A stretch of DNA of 64,000 bases from assembly GCA_963921425.1 (NCBI GenBank), contig OY992832.1, positions 13,205,249 through 13,269,248 of the forward strand. Direction: 5' to 3'. Positions within the stretch are counted from its first letter, which is position 1. Each line of letters begins with the position of its first letter. Under the pieces are notes generated by a model. That model was not told where the DNA came from, made no database searches, and was given only the letters and a program-made list of their open reading frames with translations. The translations under genes were made by a program, and so were the position numbers. The DNA comes from Dryas octopetala. Taxonomy: Eukaryota > Streptophyta > Magnoliopsida > Rosales > Rosaceae. Shown here in pieces: positions 1 through 12,750 of the stretch.

Positions 1-815
1 ATGTCACCACTCCTGAGTCCTGACCCTGTGGTCATTTGTCAAAGACAGTTCTTAAGAAGCTTGAAGACATTATTAAGAAAAAAAAAAAAAAAAAAAAAGT
101 CATTGCAATTAAGTACCAAGTAGGTCCCAATCCAATTCTCTCTGATAAAAGTAGTTGGGCCCTCAAACGACGGAGAACGCGGGAATGACAGAAAGCGATT
201 TCGTAAGTAAGGATGCAAGGCAGGCACGAACTCGGTCAGTTCCCTAACGAATTTGGACCAAATGGGTACACGATTTGATGGCAATTGGATTGCCACCGAC
301 TAAAGTACCCAAATTTTAATTTTAATCTAAAATAAAGCTATTAGACCCCAAAAAAAATATCTAAAATAAAGCTAAGATAAAGCATCAGTCTTTAGGTAGC
401 TCTTAATTGGACCTCTGTAGCTTCCACTTGAAATTTTTACATCAAGTTCATATAGTCATCAAGGTTTGATCGATAAAATAAGCTAAAAAACATTTTTGAT
501 TGATAAGTTGATAATATAATATTTCTTATTTAAATATTAAGTTTTTATGCTGAGCCATTTAATAGTTAAATATATAGATTAATGGGTGAGATTGAAGCCA
601 CTCTTCTCCAACCCACCTTAAAAAATGAAGCTAACTCAACTGCATAATCCCATGTTTAATGGAAATAGGATAATGTCCCTTAACTGAGAGAAGTTGGAGG
701 GGGGACCAAGAGCTCTCCAAAAAATAAAGGAAAATGATTACAATTTTGAATTATTGGGCTAAAGTAGCAGATACTATATTTGACATGTAGAATTGTTTTT
801 TTTGCCTAAACAAAC
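1..815. other. Intergenic, no gene seen
   Basis: AT-rich sequence with an A-run at about 79-98. The open frames are short, unsupported by family resemblance and rich in low-complexity residues. I see no gene or RNA here. Confidence 0.6.
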
Positions 816-818
816 TTA

Positions 819-1072
819 GGTCTATTTGACACCGTTTTTTAAAAACACTTTTATTAAAAAGTATAAATATATTTTTATAAAAATTTTAAGTGTTATGCAA
901 AAGCATTTGAAAATGTTTCTTAACCAAGCACTTGTCAGATGTTTTTCAAAAAATTCTTTAAAAATATTTTTGTAACTCAGAAACACTTTTATTTTATTTT
1001 GTCAAACGCTAATAAAAACGTTTTACTAATCTAAAAACATTTTTAACAATTTTAAAAACAATACCAAACGGG
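819..1072. mobile_element. Harbinger/Tourist-like MITE, 254 bp
   Basis: The left end reads GGTCTATTTGACACCG and the right end, reverse complemented, reads CCCGTTTGGTATTG, so the ends are imperfect inverted repeats. The element is flanked by TTA on both sides (816-818 and 1073-1075), the target duplication of PIF/Harbinger elements. Its reverse complement resembles the element at 29559-29830 along most of its length, including a shared segment around TTAGATTAGTAAAA. There is no coding capacity, so it would need a transposase supplied in trans. Confidence 0.7.
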
Positions 1073-1084
1073 TTAATGAGTCTT

Positions 1085-1238
1085 AGAAATATATAACAGC
1101 TTTGAGGACTTGGGGTAGGCCAGTTGGCCAAGCAGTTGTGCTGCCCCCCACCTCACCGGGTTTCGATCCCCCCCTCCCCCCTCTAAGCCTCTTTCCTTGG
1201 CCTCCCTTTGTAACAAAAAAGAAATATATAACAGCTTT
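1085..1238 (+). mobile_element. tRNA-derived SINE with perfect 19-bp target duplications
   Basis: The 19-bp direct repeats at 1085-1103 and 1220-1238 are identical and enclose about 116 bp. Inside is an A-box-like stretch (about 1116-1127, TAGGCCAGTTGG) and, 31 bases further on, a B-box-like stretch (about 1159-1169, GGTTTCGATCC). These are the internal RNA polymerase III promoter elements of tRNA-derived SINEs. The 3' end runs into a short A-rich tail before the second repeat. The interior is much more GC-rich than its surroundings. The perfect duplications suggest a fairly recent insertion. Confidence 0.8.
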
Positions 1239-2539
1239 TAAATTATAATAACTCGTTTAAATTATAATCAACCTATTTAAACTTGAGACAAAATACTCAT
1301 ATTACATACAAAAAAAGAACACTAACAAATCCATTTAAATTGAACTCGGGTTCATATTTCAATGCACCCAAGTACCCAACCCGTCCGAGTGCACCGCCCT
1401 TAAACATGGGGTGGTGTTGACACAACCCTCAAATTCATAAAAATTAGATCACTATGCATCAAAATGGGCTAAAAACCTTAGTATGTATTATATTCTAAAG
1501 CGTGAAGCACTAGATACCATAAAATTCTCTTAGACACGTTTTAGGATTCATTTAGTATAATATAATGTCAATTAGGAATTATTTTGCTTTAGATCTTTAG
1601 TAAGAATTAAGAACCATAAATTGATGCATACAATTTCAAACTACACATGGTGTACTGATGTAGTGGTGATGCACACTTCAATTCATAATAATAACATTAG
1701 ACCTTTTTACATCTTAATCCAGATTTATTGGTAATCGTGTAAACGCGGTTCCTCTCTCTGCCGTCTTTACATCACCATTTCTTTTTTCTGGTCTATGCCA
1801 AGTTCTTTCTTTATTGCTTCTATGATGTTTTATTTTGTTTTCATTTGTTATCTGTGCATGGTAGACAGCTAGACATTTGTAATATTTTGTTTAATTTTTA
1901 AAAGAACTAGACATTGTGCTCAAGATGGAGATTCTGTCTTTTTTTTTTTTTTTTCTTCTTGGTGAATAAATGGGGGGTTGCTCCATGCGTTGCCCATAAG
2001 AGCATGTCTTAATATTTTGGCAAAAAATAAAAACCGGAAAGATTAGGACTTTCTTAGTTATTAAATTGAATTTTATATAAAACTTTCTAGCTTTGGTTAT
2101 GTCACATAGGTTAATGCTAATGTTACAATATTATGAAGCGTCATGATTTGTCACTAAAAAAAAAGTATTATTATGGGCAACATATATTTTAGTATATATA
2201 TTACTGCTTTAATGTTGTTGCTTAACTTGCTTCCAATAAAAGTGATCAAGAGACGAGTTTAAAATTTAGGCCTAAAATTTAATTGCTTAAAAATGTACAG
2301 TAGACATGGCTTTGTTACACAAATTACTTGTACTACTAAGCCTACTCTATATATAACCATATGCCCATAACTTCATTTTGTTTTAAGAAATAAATTGAAT
2401 ACAAGTTCATTCGTAACAAACATGACGTTTTGCTTAGCACTATATTTAATTCCTCTGAGTTATATTTTCTGCATGCGATCTTTGGAGCCCAGCTCTTGTT
2501 GTGTAACATATATGTTTGGGTCGTCTAAAATTTCCAACC
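1239..2539. other. Intergenic, no gene seen
   Basis: AT-rich DNA with a T-run at about 1938-1954. No frame resembles a protein family and no RNA gene was recognised. Confidence 0.55.
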
Positions 2540-3044
2540 AATGAGGATTATGAGGTGAATTTGAATGCGTTACTTGGACACTTATCTTATCAGCTTCAAA
2601 TTCTTATATCAATAATGCAAGGATAGAGCTTCACATGCGCTTCCCTCGCAGTCAAAAAGCTATAATTTGGTATGAAAATTGCCTCATAAAACACTCATGT
2701 GCAATTTTTTTTGGTTTAACTAACACCACTAATGAAATTTATGTGACGAATAACGAATGTGTTACTACTTTCTTAAGGTTTGAACAAAGTATTCATATGT
2801 GGTTGACCCGTTTATATTCTGAAACTCTTAAGAGCCCATTGTTGTATGTCTATGGGAAGTTAAGGTTGAACCTCAAAATACTTTATGGTGTGGCTTAATG
2901 CACTGAAAATCTTTCTGAAGTGAATTGTAAAAAGTGTCTTAATGTAGCATTGAAGGAACTTCAAGAAAATAATAATGGAAGGAAGGTGGAAATGCTTGGA
3001 GCTGTTATCTCAAATTCGAGTGCTACCCCTTTATTGATATTTAG
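2540..3044 (+). pseudogene. DUF26 (Gnk2-like) cysteine-rich secretory/receptor protein remnant
   Basis: Translated pieces match the DUF26 domain of cysteine-rich repeat secretory proteins and CRK receptor kinases: an N-terminal stretch NEDYEVNLNALL (frame of 2540), the conserved KAIIWYENCLIKHS (frame of 2635), and CTENLSEVNCKKCL with the family spacing C-x8-C-x2-C (from 2899). The gene is broken in at least three places: a frame change plus lost sequence between about 2585 and 2640, an in-frame TAA at 2896-2898 where the family usually has glutamine, and another frame change near 3000, after which the frame reads CYLKFECYPF to a stop at 3042-3044. No signal peptide or start codon is recognisable upstream. 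Functional family members are extracellular; this copy cannot be. Confidence 0.78.
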
Positions 3045-5700
3045 ACTCACTTAGATTATATTTGTGGAAGGTTGAGGACGAAGACCTTTAGTCCAATTGG
3101 GAAGTTTAGGAGCTGTTATATATTGTGGCTTAATATCAAATAAAATAGAAATGAATAATGTTCTTTGTATGTCTAATATCAAACAAGTCGATATTTGCTT
3201 TCCCAAAACAAATTAAGTGTTCAAGTTTTTTGGGCATAAAATTATATATACTCAAAAGTCAAAATCAATTTTATAAAGAGTTCCCTTTGCCCTATAATTT
3301 TTGATACATTTGTCACATTGCTTACATTTTTCTACCAAACTCAAGAATTAGGCCACATGAAATGGTTGTAGAGCTAAAATATCTTTCCATTTTGGAAAGA
3401 TGGTTGGATTAATCATTCTTTTATTTTGCAGGAAAAACATTTGTAAGAGCGGCACAATGCATCAATCTCTTACAAAATGGTGTAGAACCTACCAAAAAAA
3501 TAAATATTGGGTCTCATTATTGAGACTTGAGAGGTAGTGCGTTGCACCAGTCTCACAGAATTAAGATTCATTTTATACTTATCTGACCATTTCCATCGAT
3601 TCATACTAATTATAAATAAATACATACCATTTGCTTGGTCTTTCTACCAATTGACCATAACAACTAGATGATTTTCAATGGAAGAGTCCAAACTCCAACT
3701 CCAAAGTGTAGTATGTCCAAACAAGATAAAGATGATGATCAGGCTCTTAGTGTGATTTGTTGTCCACAACCAATGGTCAAAAACTCTAACAAAGAGCTGA
3801 GGTTTTTTAATAACGAGCTACAGCTACCTAACCCATGTATATTCATGAGATCATGCCTAACATTGACTTATGTTAACTATTTTTTTTTTTTGGCCATTAT
3901 TGACTTATGTTAATTAATTTGTTAATTTTATCCAAGGTTTCGTATTTCAGATTTAAATTTTCAATTAATTTGGTCTTATACGAATTTGTCAACAAATAAT
4001 ATTTATTTGGATATATGAAGACAAAAAAAAAAAGTTATTAATAATGATATGCTATCCAGCCCACATTTCGACCAGTATCCCTGTTGGTTGATTTGGAATG
4101 GAGAAGTCAATTTTGGCAAGAGAAGCATCCACACAGTTTCAGTGGCAGCCGCTGGCCCGCAGCTAATATAATCTAGGCGTAGTTTTCCTTTCCCCTTTTT
4201 TTTGGGTCAAGAGTTTTTCTTTTTTTAGTGCTCAGCTAAAAGAATTGTTTCCTTCTTTCTTTGAAAATTATAGTTTATATCATTTTTTTATTTTGGTTTT
4301 CATAATTTCAGATTTTGAATTATATTTATGTAGTTAATTAATAGTTGTAATTAAGATCAAATTAATCAACAAAATGCTCTACTGGGCACGCACATGCAAG
4401 GTTATTTCGGTATTTTTATGCTATTCCAGAAGCATTGCATTTGCATTTGCATATGCATGTTGACGGCCAAAATAGTCTTACATCTGCGTGTCATTTGAGA
4501 ATTTTGTTAATTGATCTGAGTGAAATTGTAGTACATAGAGACGTGTTGTATACATTTATTGTATGCTAATAATTTATCATGTTTAATGGTGAGAAAAAGT
4601 AACACCAATCAAAGAATAATGTCAAAAATTATAAATTTAGATCTCAAATGATATGTGTTTTATTTGTTTTAAGTAAATGAGGCATGCAGTAGAACCAGAT
4701 ATGAATCTTTGAATCACTACCACTTCGTTTGGAATACACAAATTTGATATCCTTTTTTTTGGCCAATCACAAATTTGATATCCTTAATAGTTGTAGGACT
4801 GGAAACTAAAAGAATAGTAGAAGAGCAAAGTTTTTTCTTGAAAAGAAAAAGAAAGCAAAGGAAGATTGAAAATTAAGAGAAGCCCCTTTTTTTGGGAAAT
4901 AAAAGCCAACGAGCCCAAAAAACCCAAAACTACACAAAATAAAGGTTGGGCCTAGAGACAATGGCTAGATCCTCCAAAAGCAAAAGGGTAGATGGGCTGG
5001 GAAGGAGATCGGGAGAAGCCCAAATCCAACCCACATTCCCACCGCTCTTATATTCCTAGAGCAACTGGGTTTCCTAATTAGTGGAGGATTTCCACTCTAT
5101 ATAAATGCAAGCAGGCAGCAGTTTAGACCAAGCACTTGAGAATGAGAAAAAATTTTGGGGTTGTATTGGTTTAAATTCACACAAGGGGATGGCAGAATAC
5201 ATTCCCAAGAAGCACAGCCTTTGAGAACATTTACCCAGTTCTTACAGAATTCAGTAAAAATCAGCAATGAATGACTACTTTGGGGAAGCATTGCACAGCA
5301 ATTGTGTTTGTGGAGTGGATGGTTTTGTTTTGTGGTGGACTGGTCAATGAAGATGGAATTTTTAAATGGCCTGACAATGAAGATAGATTGATAGTAGTTA
5401 TAAAAAATGGTATACAATGAAGCTCAGGCAAAGCTGTGAACCTAAATGGCTAAATGCTGTCATAACACTACCCTAGAAGCTATCAACCGGGTCCAGCTCT
5501 CCAGTGCTCTGTGAGCACCAGCAATATCTTGAAATGCAAAATTTTCATTTGAAGAGTTTTACTGATAAAACATTGAGCAGCACTACAAAAGTGCCCTTTT
5601 CTTGAATTTGTTGAGCACCTCCCCAAATCAAACACTTCCTTCTGTAAACTTAACCTTGGCGTTAGACTGTTTACTCAGACCATGGAGTCAATCTTACCAG
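3045..5700. other. Intergenic, no gene seen
   Basis: AT-rich with scattered homopolymer runs. A TATA-like string (CTATATAAATG) sits at about 5096-5106, but no convincing gene follows it on the plus strand. The right edge may hold the end of the AHL transcript on the minus strand. Confidence 0.45.
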
Positions 5701-5788
5701 ACACTTTATCATATATACGGAGCACTATCAAATTCTAAATAAATGCAGGCAACTGTCGTCAGGAATCCTTCTCAGCAATTTGCTTGGC

Positions 5789-6625
5789 CTGAAATATTTT
5801 AGAGAGATGTAAGTATTTCTTTGCACAAAGCTCAATAAAAGGATGCATATAAGCAACTAGGTTAGTGGGTGTGTGCCTGCAACAAAGTTTACTATATTGA
5901 ACCTTTTGCAGATGTTTACAAGAAATAAAAGCCGCTCTCTAGACACAGTTACTTTCAAATTGTAACAAAATCTCTTTAATATCCAGCAATTGCACTTTTG
6001 AGTTTCAGTATTTACACATAACTAATTATGGAAGTCAGCCCTGTCAAATAACAGTCAACTGGGACCGAAATGATAGGTGAAATAGGAAGCAGGAGAGTAG
6101 AGACTAATTATTAAGGAAATTGACATGTTGAGAAAACTGATATAGGGTGTTGAAATATTTGAGATGTAGAATGAACCTAATTTGACAAGATTTTACCTCC
6201 ATCATGTTAGTATAAACAAATAGGAGTCCTCATTTCTCATGAGTTTTATAAAACCTCCCGCTACATTTGGTAAGGCAGGTAGGAAGACAGATTCTAACAA
6301 AAACGAGTCTGAATTTATTTGCTTTCCTTTTCGTTTTCATCCACGATCCAGACAGACTAGAGTAACCCTATCAGAGTATAACTGGACAAAGCCTCTGGAT
6401 CAAATGAAACTACAACCCATGCCAAACCACATCAAGTAATATAGGACAACTAGCTTACTTCTAAGGCAATTGACTCATTAAGTTATAAAAATGGATAGTG
6501 GCAAAAACTGTGTTAAAGTTCTGTTGCAATGTAAAACCAATATTACTATATTAGTGTGATGAACTTACCTCACCAAAAATGCAAAATTACTGCCACAACT
6601 GTCTATTGGTATGGTAGAGAAAGCC
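5789..6625 (-). other. Probable 3' UTR intron of the PAP phosphatase gene
   Basis: Downstream of the stop codon at 6626-6628 the minus strand reads GGTGAG followed by a strong donor GTAAGTTC (intron start at 6568). A pyrimidine-rich acceptor ending in TTTCAG lies at about 5789. The sequence beyond the acceptor would encode only a short peptide (AKQIAEKDS, then stop), so it is most simply 3' UTR, although a skipped upstream stop could make it an alternative C-terminus. Inferred from splice-site sequence only. Confidence 0.45.
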
Positions 6626-9600
6626 TCATAAATTAGAAGAGTCCCAGCTGGCATACACGGCATCAATGATTTTCTCATGCAGTGTTGCTCCAGAACAAAC
6701 AACTATGCCCCTATCAAGGCCTTCTAAGTACAGTCCCTTTGAAAAGTCCAGGGGGCGGCCTCCAGCATCAGTTACCACACCTCCAGCCTCTTCCACAATG
6801 ACAACACCAGCAGCATGATCCCATATCTTCTCTTTGTACCCAGCCCTTGCAAACTTCATGAATATCTCAGCATCTCCCCGAGCTATGGCCGCATATTTCA
6901 CCATGCTATAGACACGCAACGGCTGCTTTCTGCCATCTCATATGAAAGGAGAGTATCATATTAGAACACAAGTAAAACCATATAATCTCCAACATCTTCC
7001 TACCCCAGTAAAAAAGGGATGGAAAGTGAAAGGTGGCTTTGAGATTCATATCACGTTGCCAACCAATAGAAGAAAAAGAAACTCAATAATGATGAAAAAG
7101 GAAGTAAAACTAGGCTACTTTCTCCAGTAATCTAATTTTAGCCTTGGATAACATATCTATCAGATTTCATTGTACTTATAAAAAGATATCATCAAGCAAT
7201 TGCCTCAAAAGGGAACTTATTAAAAAATCCAAACTATGGGCAAGGACCATACTTGCTGTCATGATCAGTTTCTATTCCTTTATATCTTATTTCACAGAAC
7301 TTGCGAAATAGGATAATGAAAAAGGAAGAAAAAAAAGACAGTAAGACCAGCGACCTATGTCATACTTGTGATTGAAAACCATATACCAATTTTTTGTTCT
7401 AGGGGCTATAAATGAAAACCATATACCAATCTTTTTGTTCACCTTGGAGACAAAAAAAAAACCCATGAACAAATAAACAGTACATTAAGTATTTAGAAAG
7501 AAATGTCTTCAAACTGGAAAAACAAAATTTTGATTATACCTCTTCTATTATAGTAAAGAAGAAAATTGGAATTCAAGTGCTCCTTCTAATTAAAAACTCA
7601 TTTTATTATTCTATTTTCAGTCTTCTCATCCCATCACTCTTCACCTTTTTCCGTATAGTCCTGGTTTCTTTCTTTAGTCTAACAATCATCCAAGTGGAGG
7701 TATAGGAATATATAAGTAAACAAATTTACCTGAGCCCTACACTGTGAGCAAGCCCTGCTGTGAAGGAGTGGTTTGAATTTGCTTTTTCCACAGGTTCACA
7801 ACAAGTAGCCAGTGCCGGATCATTGATGGAAGAAACACAAACAAGTTTTGCAGAATTTGGCCACTCAAACTTCTTATCTCCATGGACTGGAGGCTGCATC
7901 CATGCCTCACCACTGCCTCTCCTCGCATACATCACACAACCTCTTTCCCACATATCAGAAGAAGGTGGAGACGACTTTGACATGGTTTCATGGTATTGAT
8001 AATGATAATTGAGCAATTCCTTCTTCATTGGGTAATTAGGGCACCCTAGGACCCCAATAACAACTTTTCCCTCCTCGACCAAGGCTAGAGCTACAGCATA
8101 TTGATCCCCACGCACAAACCCTAATGTTCCATCAATAGGATCAAGTACCCAATGTCTTCCTTTGGGGCCTCCCACTGAATTGCATCGGCTGATAGCTTCA
8201 AGAATTTGAGAGGTGTCAAGGGCTTTTGATGGACTTTTAAGACCATACTTGGGTGCTCCAGCTAAGCATTCATTCACAGTGTTCACAACAGCTTCCAGCA
8301 AACTTGCTGAGTCAGCCTTTGAGAGCGTTTGTACATCTTCTTCAGCTATAATGGATACATTTTGACTCCCAAAGAATTCAGACAGTATCCAGCTAACAGT
8401 TGCTTGGACACTCCAATCTGTTCATGCACAATGTCAATAGAATTAGGCAAATTCTAAATAAAATACAATGAGGATTATCAAGTCTAGAACATATGAACAG
8501 CTTATTAAATAAAACAAGAGAGAAAAATAAAAATAGCATTATTAAATTCATTTTTAAGTCAGTAAGAACTTCTGACAGAACTGGATTCTCCAGACTGGTT
8601 TTCTTCCTGAGCAGCAACTACTCTCATTTTCTAAAACTTTATAATTATACACAAAAGCAACATATTTAGGTTTTCACATAATGCTCTTACAGATTCTATA
8701 ATTTCCCAATGGCCAAATGCCCCACTCCCATCCCCATTAACTTTTAAATAAAAATCTCAATGACCATTTGCATGGGATAATGGGCAGACAGAATTCATGC
8801 TTCATGCATTAACAATATGAGCACTTTGACTAATTCAGTTAATTTCTCACATTAACATCAAAACAATCTTAAATGTTATCCATAAAGATAAAGAATCACA
8901 TACCATCAGACTCTTCCCCAACAATGTTCATCTACCAGTCAATCCCTCTTATTTAAATAGCACTTGAATAAGAAGATTCTGGTCCCACCCAAAGAGAAAA
9001 GCATTCCATAGTCACCCTTATAGGAAAACCTACAAGGCTACAATGCACCTAAAATAAAACAACTAAATTCATAAAGGGCCGAAATTTGTTTGCTTCTTTT
9101 TAAGAAATAATAAAACTTATGTCGTCCATCGCAGGTTTTACATACCATTGAAGATACAAATTGCACAAAAAAACAGATTGAGCGATTACCTTAGCTATTG
9201 GTATGAATCAATTTCAAGAATTTCAGAACATATGACAAATACCTGAACTGCCGCACCCACAGTGATGATTAATTCATAATACTATATCTAACCTCGCAAA
9301 GGTGCTACATTGCACAAGTTTGCCAAAAACAAAAAAAAATCCAAACAGCAAAAACATTCAACGTAAACAAAAAAATTCAAACAGCTGCATTAGTACTGAG
9401 GCATAAACTACATGAGCCTTCTGTCACTAAAGTTCCGAATACAGTCACAACATAATAGTTTGTCATTTGTATTCCTCACTTTGTCACCACCCAAACAAAG
9501 AACAAAAGCATAGAAGACGTTTTTCAGTGACATTTCCCAAATCCATTTCTCTCAAAGCCAAAAACCATAACAAACCCAACATCAAATACCTCATTTCAGA

Positions 9601-9828
9601 GCACACCAACCAATCTGCAAAACCTAAATTCAACAAAACATAATGAAGAGCAAAGAGGATTCAGCTCAAAGTACCTGCAACGGTAACAGGAGAATCATCG
9701 TCCTTGGACTTAACCTGGTCACTGCTAGCTGAAACCAACCCCTCTTGCAGTCTCTGACACAGAGAACACGCCATGTGAACGACTCTAACAGCCACATCCA
9801 ACTCCTTAGCGTACTTCTCGGCCTCCAT
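6626..9828 (-). CDS. AHL: PAP-specific phosphatase, HAL2-like (AHL type), three coding exons
   Basis: Encodes a 381-residue member of the lithium-sensitive inositol-monophosphatase-like family. Relatives hydrolyse 3'-phosphoadenosine 5'-phosphate to AMP, clearing this by-product of sulfate assimilation and sulfotransferase reactions. Coding exons are 9675-9828, 7730-8417 and 6626-6929; each junction has GT/AG and keeps the frame (VTVA-D at the first, LR-KQPLR at the second). Metal-site motifs are visible: IAEED in early exon 2, WVLDPIDGTLGF in mid exon 2 and WDHAAGVVIVEEAGG in exon 3. The residues around VRVVHMACSLC and KSKDDDSPVTVA near the N-terminus, and a central segment of the kind seen in AHL rather than SAL1, favour the AHL branch. 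No transit peptide is evident, so a cytosolic enzyme is likely. Length fits the family. The first intron is about 1.26 kb. The ATG at 9828 was chosen because it gives the family N-terminus directly. Confidence 0.93.
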
Positions 9829-12673
9829 ACGCCAATTTCAGCAGCTTCTGACGATTCCCAGATGGAAAAAGATTGAAGACACGTACAAAGATACAATTTT
9901 TGAGATACCCACCTTGGGATTTTTGCAAATTAAGGTCCCTACATTCTTGGGTTGTTGATTTTTGAGGTTTATAGTAATGCTACGCAATGGCATTCAGTGG
10001 TGCATTAGCTTATAGCTTTATGTTGGGTTTATTTTTGTGCGAGTCGAATTGGGCTTTGTTTGGGTTGATGGCATTTGTGGGAGGTGTTCGGCTCGAAGGA
10101 AAGTGAAGGAAAGCGCATGAAAAAAAAAAAAAAAAAAACGAGTGTCAAAAGTTCGGCATAGTGTCCATTTTGGAGGCTTTGAGATGACCACAGGTGTCTC
10201 TGTCACAAACTCCACTCTTTTCCTTCTATGGTCTTTGTGGAGAAACGTGGGGGGTGAAAGCATCTAGGGCCTACATGGGCTCATCCTTAGCCACTCAGAA
10301 TCTGCCACGTCATTTGGTGTACCAGGTAAGCATTAAGCTAGTTTTCACTTTTCAGCGATTTCAGATGTCAGGAGACTCAGAAGCGATCCAAAAAAAGAAC
10401 TTGGCTTTTTAACAGTAGTTGTTGGGCTTCAGGCCTTAAAAAAAACGACACAAAAAGAAGTTTTTGGGCTTTGTTGTTGAGGGTAAGCCTACCAACTCTT
10501 AATAGTTTAATTTAATTTTTTTTAGTTCTGTTGTTTCCGACTCATCTGCACAATACGTGAATTCCTTCTGCCAACTTTTACAGTGGCCACATTTATGTGC
10601 ATATCTAATACTTTCCAACAACATTTATGTGGTATGACCTACATCTAGCAATCTGTGGTGTTGTATTCAGCAATCTGTTGTGTTGTATTCGATCTTCGTA
10701 TCGTATGAAATTATTTTAAATTTAAATTCAACTCTTAAACTTATCGTCTCATCGTATATAAATTTAAATTCATCTTTCAAATTTAATGTGTCATGTCATG
10801 TTTACCCGTTATATTTTTTCTGCTATTTTTGGTCAACCAAATAACAAAATTTCAGAAATTATAAAAAATATCAAAAATAAAATGAGTAAAACATTTTGTA
10901 ATACTATAGAAGTTTATGTCAAACACGTTATATAAAAAGTCTATAACATGTGAAAAAAATATACATCCAACAGTTTCTTAAGGAAAAAATTAACAAAATC
11001 ATTAATCACTTGTCACTATTGTGTTTTGCAAATGAATACTAATTTGATTTATTAAATACGTGTTATATATTATCGTGTTAAGTTGTTAACTCATTAATTA
11101 TAAACCTAACTTAAAAAAGTTTGATTCGAACATCAAATTTTTCATACATTTTGATATTTTGTTATGTATTGTATATGATTTTGTTAGATTTAATTTGCCA
11201 AAAAAAAAAAAAACATTCATATGGTTGATTAATTTTAAAATTTTGTGGAGTGTAGATTGCTGTACTTGTACTTAATTAAAAAACTAGGACCACGAACTTT
11301 ATGGCAAAAGGACAATATACCATCATTCATCAATTTATTTTTCCTGGATCGAATGTCGATTGCTGGTTTCAGCTTCCATGTGCATGCATTGTGCTCGATC
11401 CTCAGTTTTATGTTAATCGCAGCTATCACTTTCTACTTATATATGCCCAGACACTTTTCAAAGTTCAATTACTCACACTCATCACCAGTCACTTCGTACA
11501 TGCATGTGTGTTGTTTTTTGTGTTTAAGTTTATTTTATTCTTGGGAAAATATTGTTGGTATTTGTTAATTAGTCTATATTGTCGGCTCAAATTTTTTAAT
11601 TTAATAGTTGTTTGACATAGTATAAGAGTTTAGTCCTTAGTATAGGACATTCTGAGATGGAAATCTTCAATCCCTATTTTTATTTATTTTCATAATATTT
11701 TAAGATTAAGACTATGTTTGTGTTGTTTAAGGTTAATTTTAAAATATGAGATGTCCAAGACAAACTCTAAAATAGTCATTCACCGTTTATATATATTACG
11801 AGAGTCTAACATAATATATAAATATATATAGTCTAACTATAAAACGACCCTCAATAATATTTAACTGTCTAAAGTAATTGTTTGATTGGTCTACCCTCAA
11901 ATCGACCCTTAAATCGTTTGGCTCTGGCGTCGACTCGTCTAAGATTATTTGAGTTTGACAGTATTTAGTGTAATCTCCCTTAATGTATGTACAACTGTAC
12001 AAGTATGAAGGATGAAGAAAGATAGAATATATGTCAAATTAATTTCCATCTGAGGAAGAGTGTTGAAATAGAACTGCAGGTCTCCCACATTTATTGGCCT
12101 TTACACATTTCACCACCTAATTGGATGGGAGTGAAGGTGGCATGCATAAATCATAAATGCATATGGTACAGGAAAGAGTCACAATCGATCTTATATAGGA
12201 CAATATTAGTCAACGACAGATGTTGTGCATGACACCAACACATCATACATATGTCCAAATGATGATGTCGCTGTGATATTCCCATCAGGTTATTCAGGAT
12301 CTTATAAAATACGTTTTCTTACTGGAATTATATTGATCAGACATTTCAGTCTACATTTAATTCTCTTATAATATAAGCTCTAGCTACTTTCTTAACTCCA
12401 AAAGCTAAATCCTAAAAATATATAGTTCTATAAACACAAAAAATATAAGTAGATCTTATTTTGACGATTTGATTGTTCTGATCATTAGGGTAGCATTTGT
12501 TTTGCTAGTAAGGGGACTTTAAAAATGAGGATATGTATAAGACTTCATTCTAATATTTAGTATGCACATTTTTTGAAAATATTGCATTTATGTGAATGTA
12601 AATGAAAAATCCATTAAGAGAGAATTTAAAACTCATAGACGTCATTTTTTCAAATACTAAGTTGTTATGGCCC
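9829..12673. other. Intergenic; AHL promoter at the left edge
   Basis: The first few hundred bases are the probable minus-strand promoter of the phosphatase gene; no clear TATA box was seen, and an A-run lies at about 10119-10138. The rest is AT-rich with no recognisable gene. Overlapping open frames at 11.2-11.6 kb have no family resemblance. Confidence 0.5.
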
Positions 12674-12750
12674 TTATGGGCAAAATTGTTATTCCAGTCA
12701 CCCAGCACCCAATTCTTTTATTTTATTTTTTCAAAAAATTCCCTTCCCCA

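Noticed and set aside
1116..1170. Functional tRNA gene
   Set aside because: A and B boxes are present but no cloverleaf closes, and the sequence is bounded by target duplications; it is a SINE.
5581..5600. CACTACAAAA string as a possible CACTA element end
   Set aside because: No matching inverted end was seen within several hundred bases.
11245..11615. Overlapping 104-107 codon frames
   Set aside because: Both plus frames are open over the same AT-rich DNA, with aromatic and leucine-rich translations and no domain.
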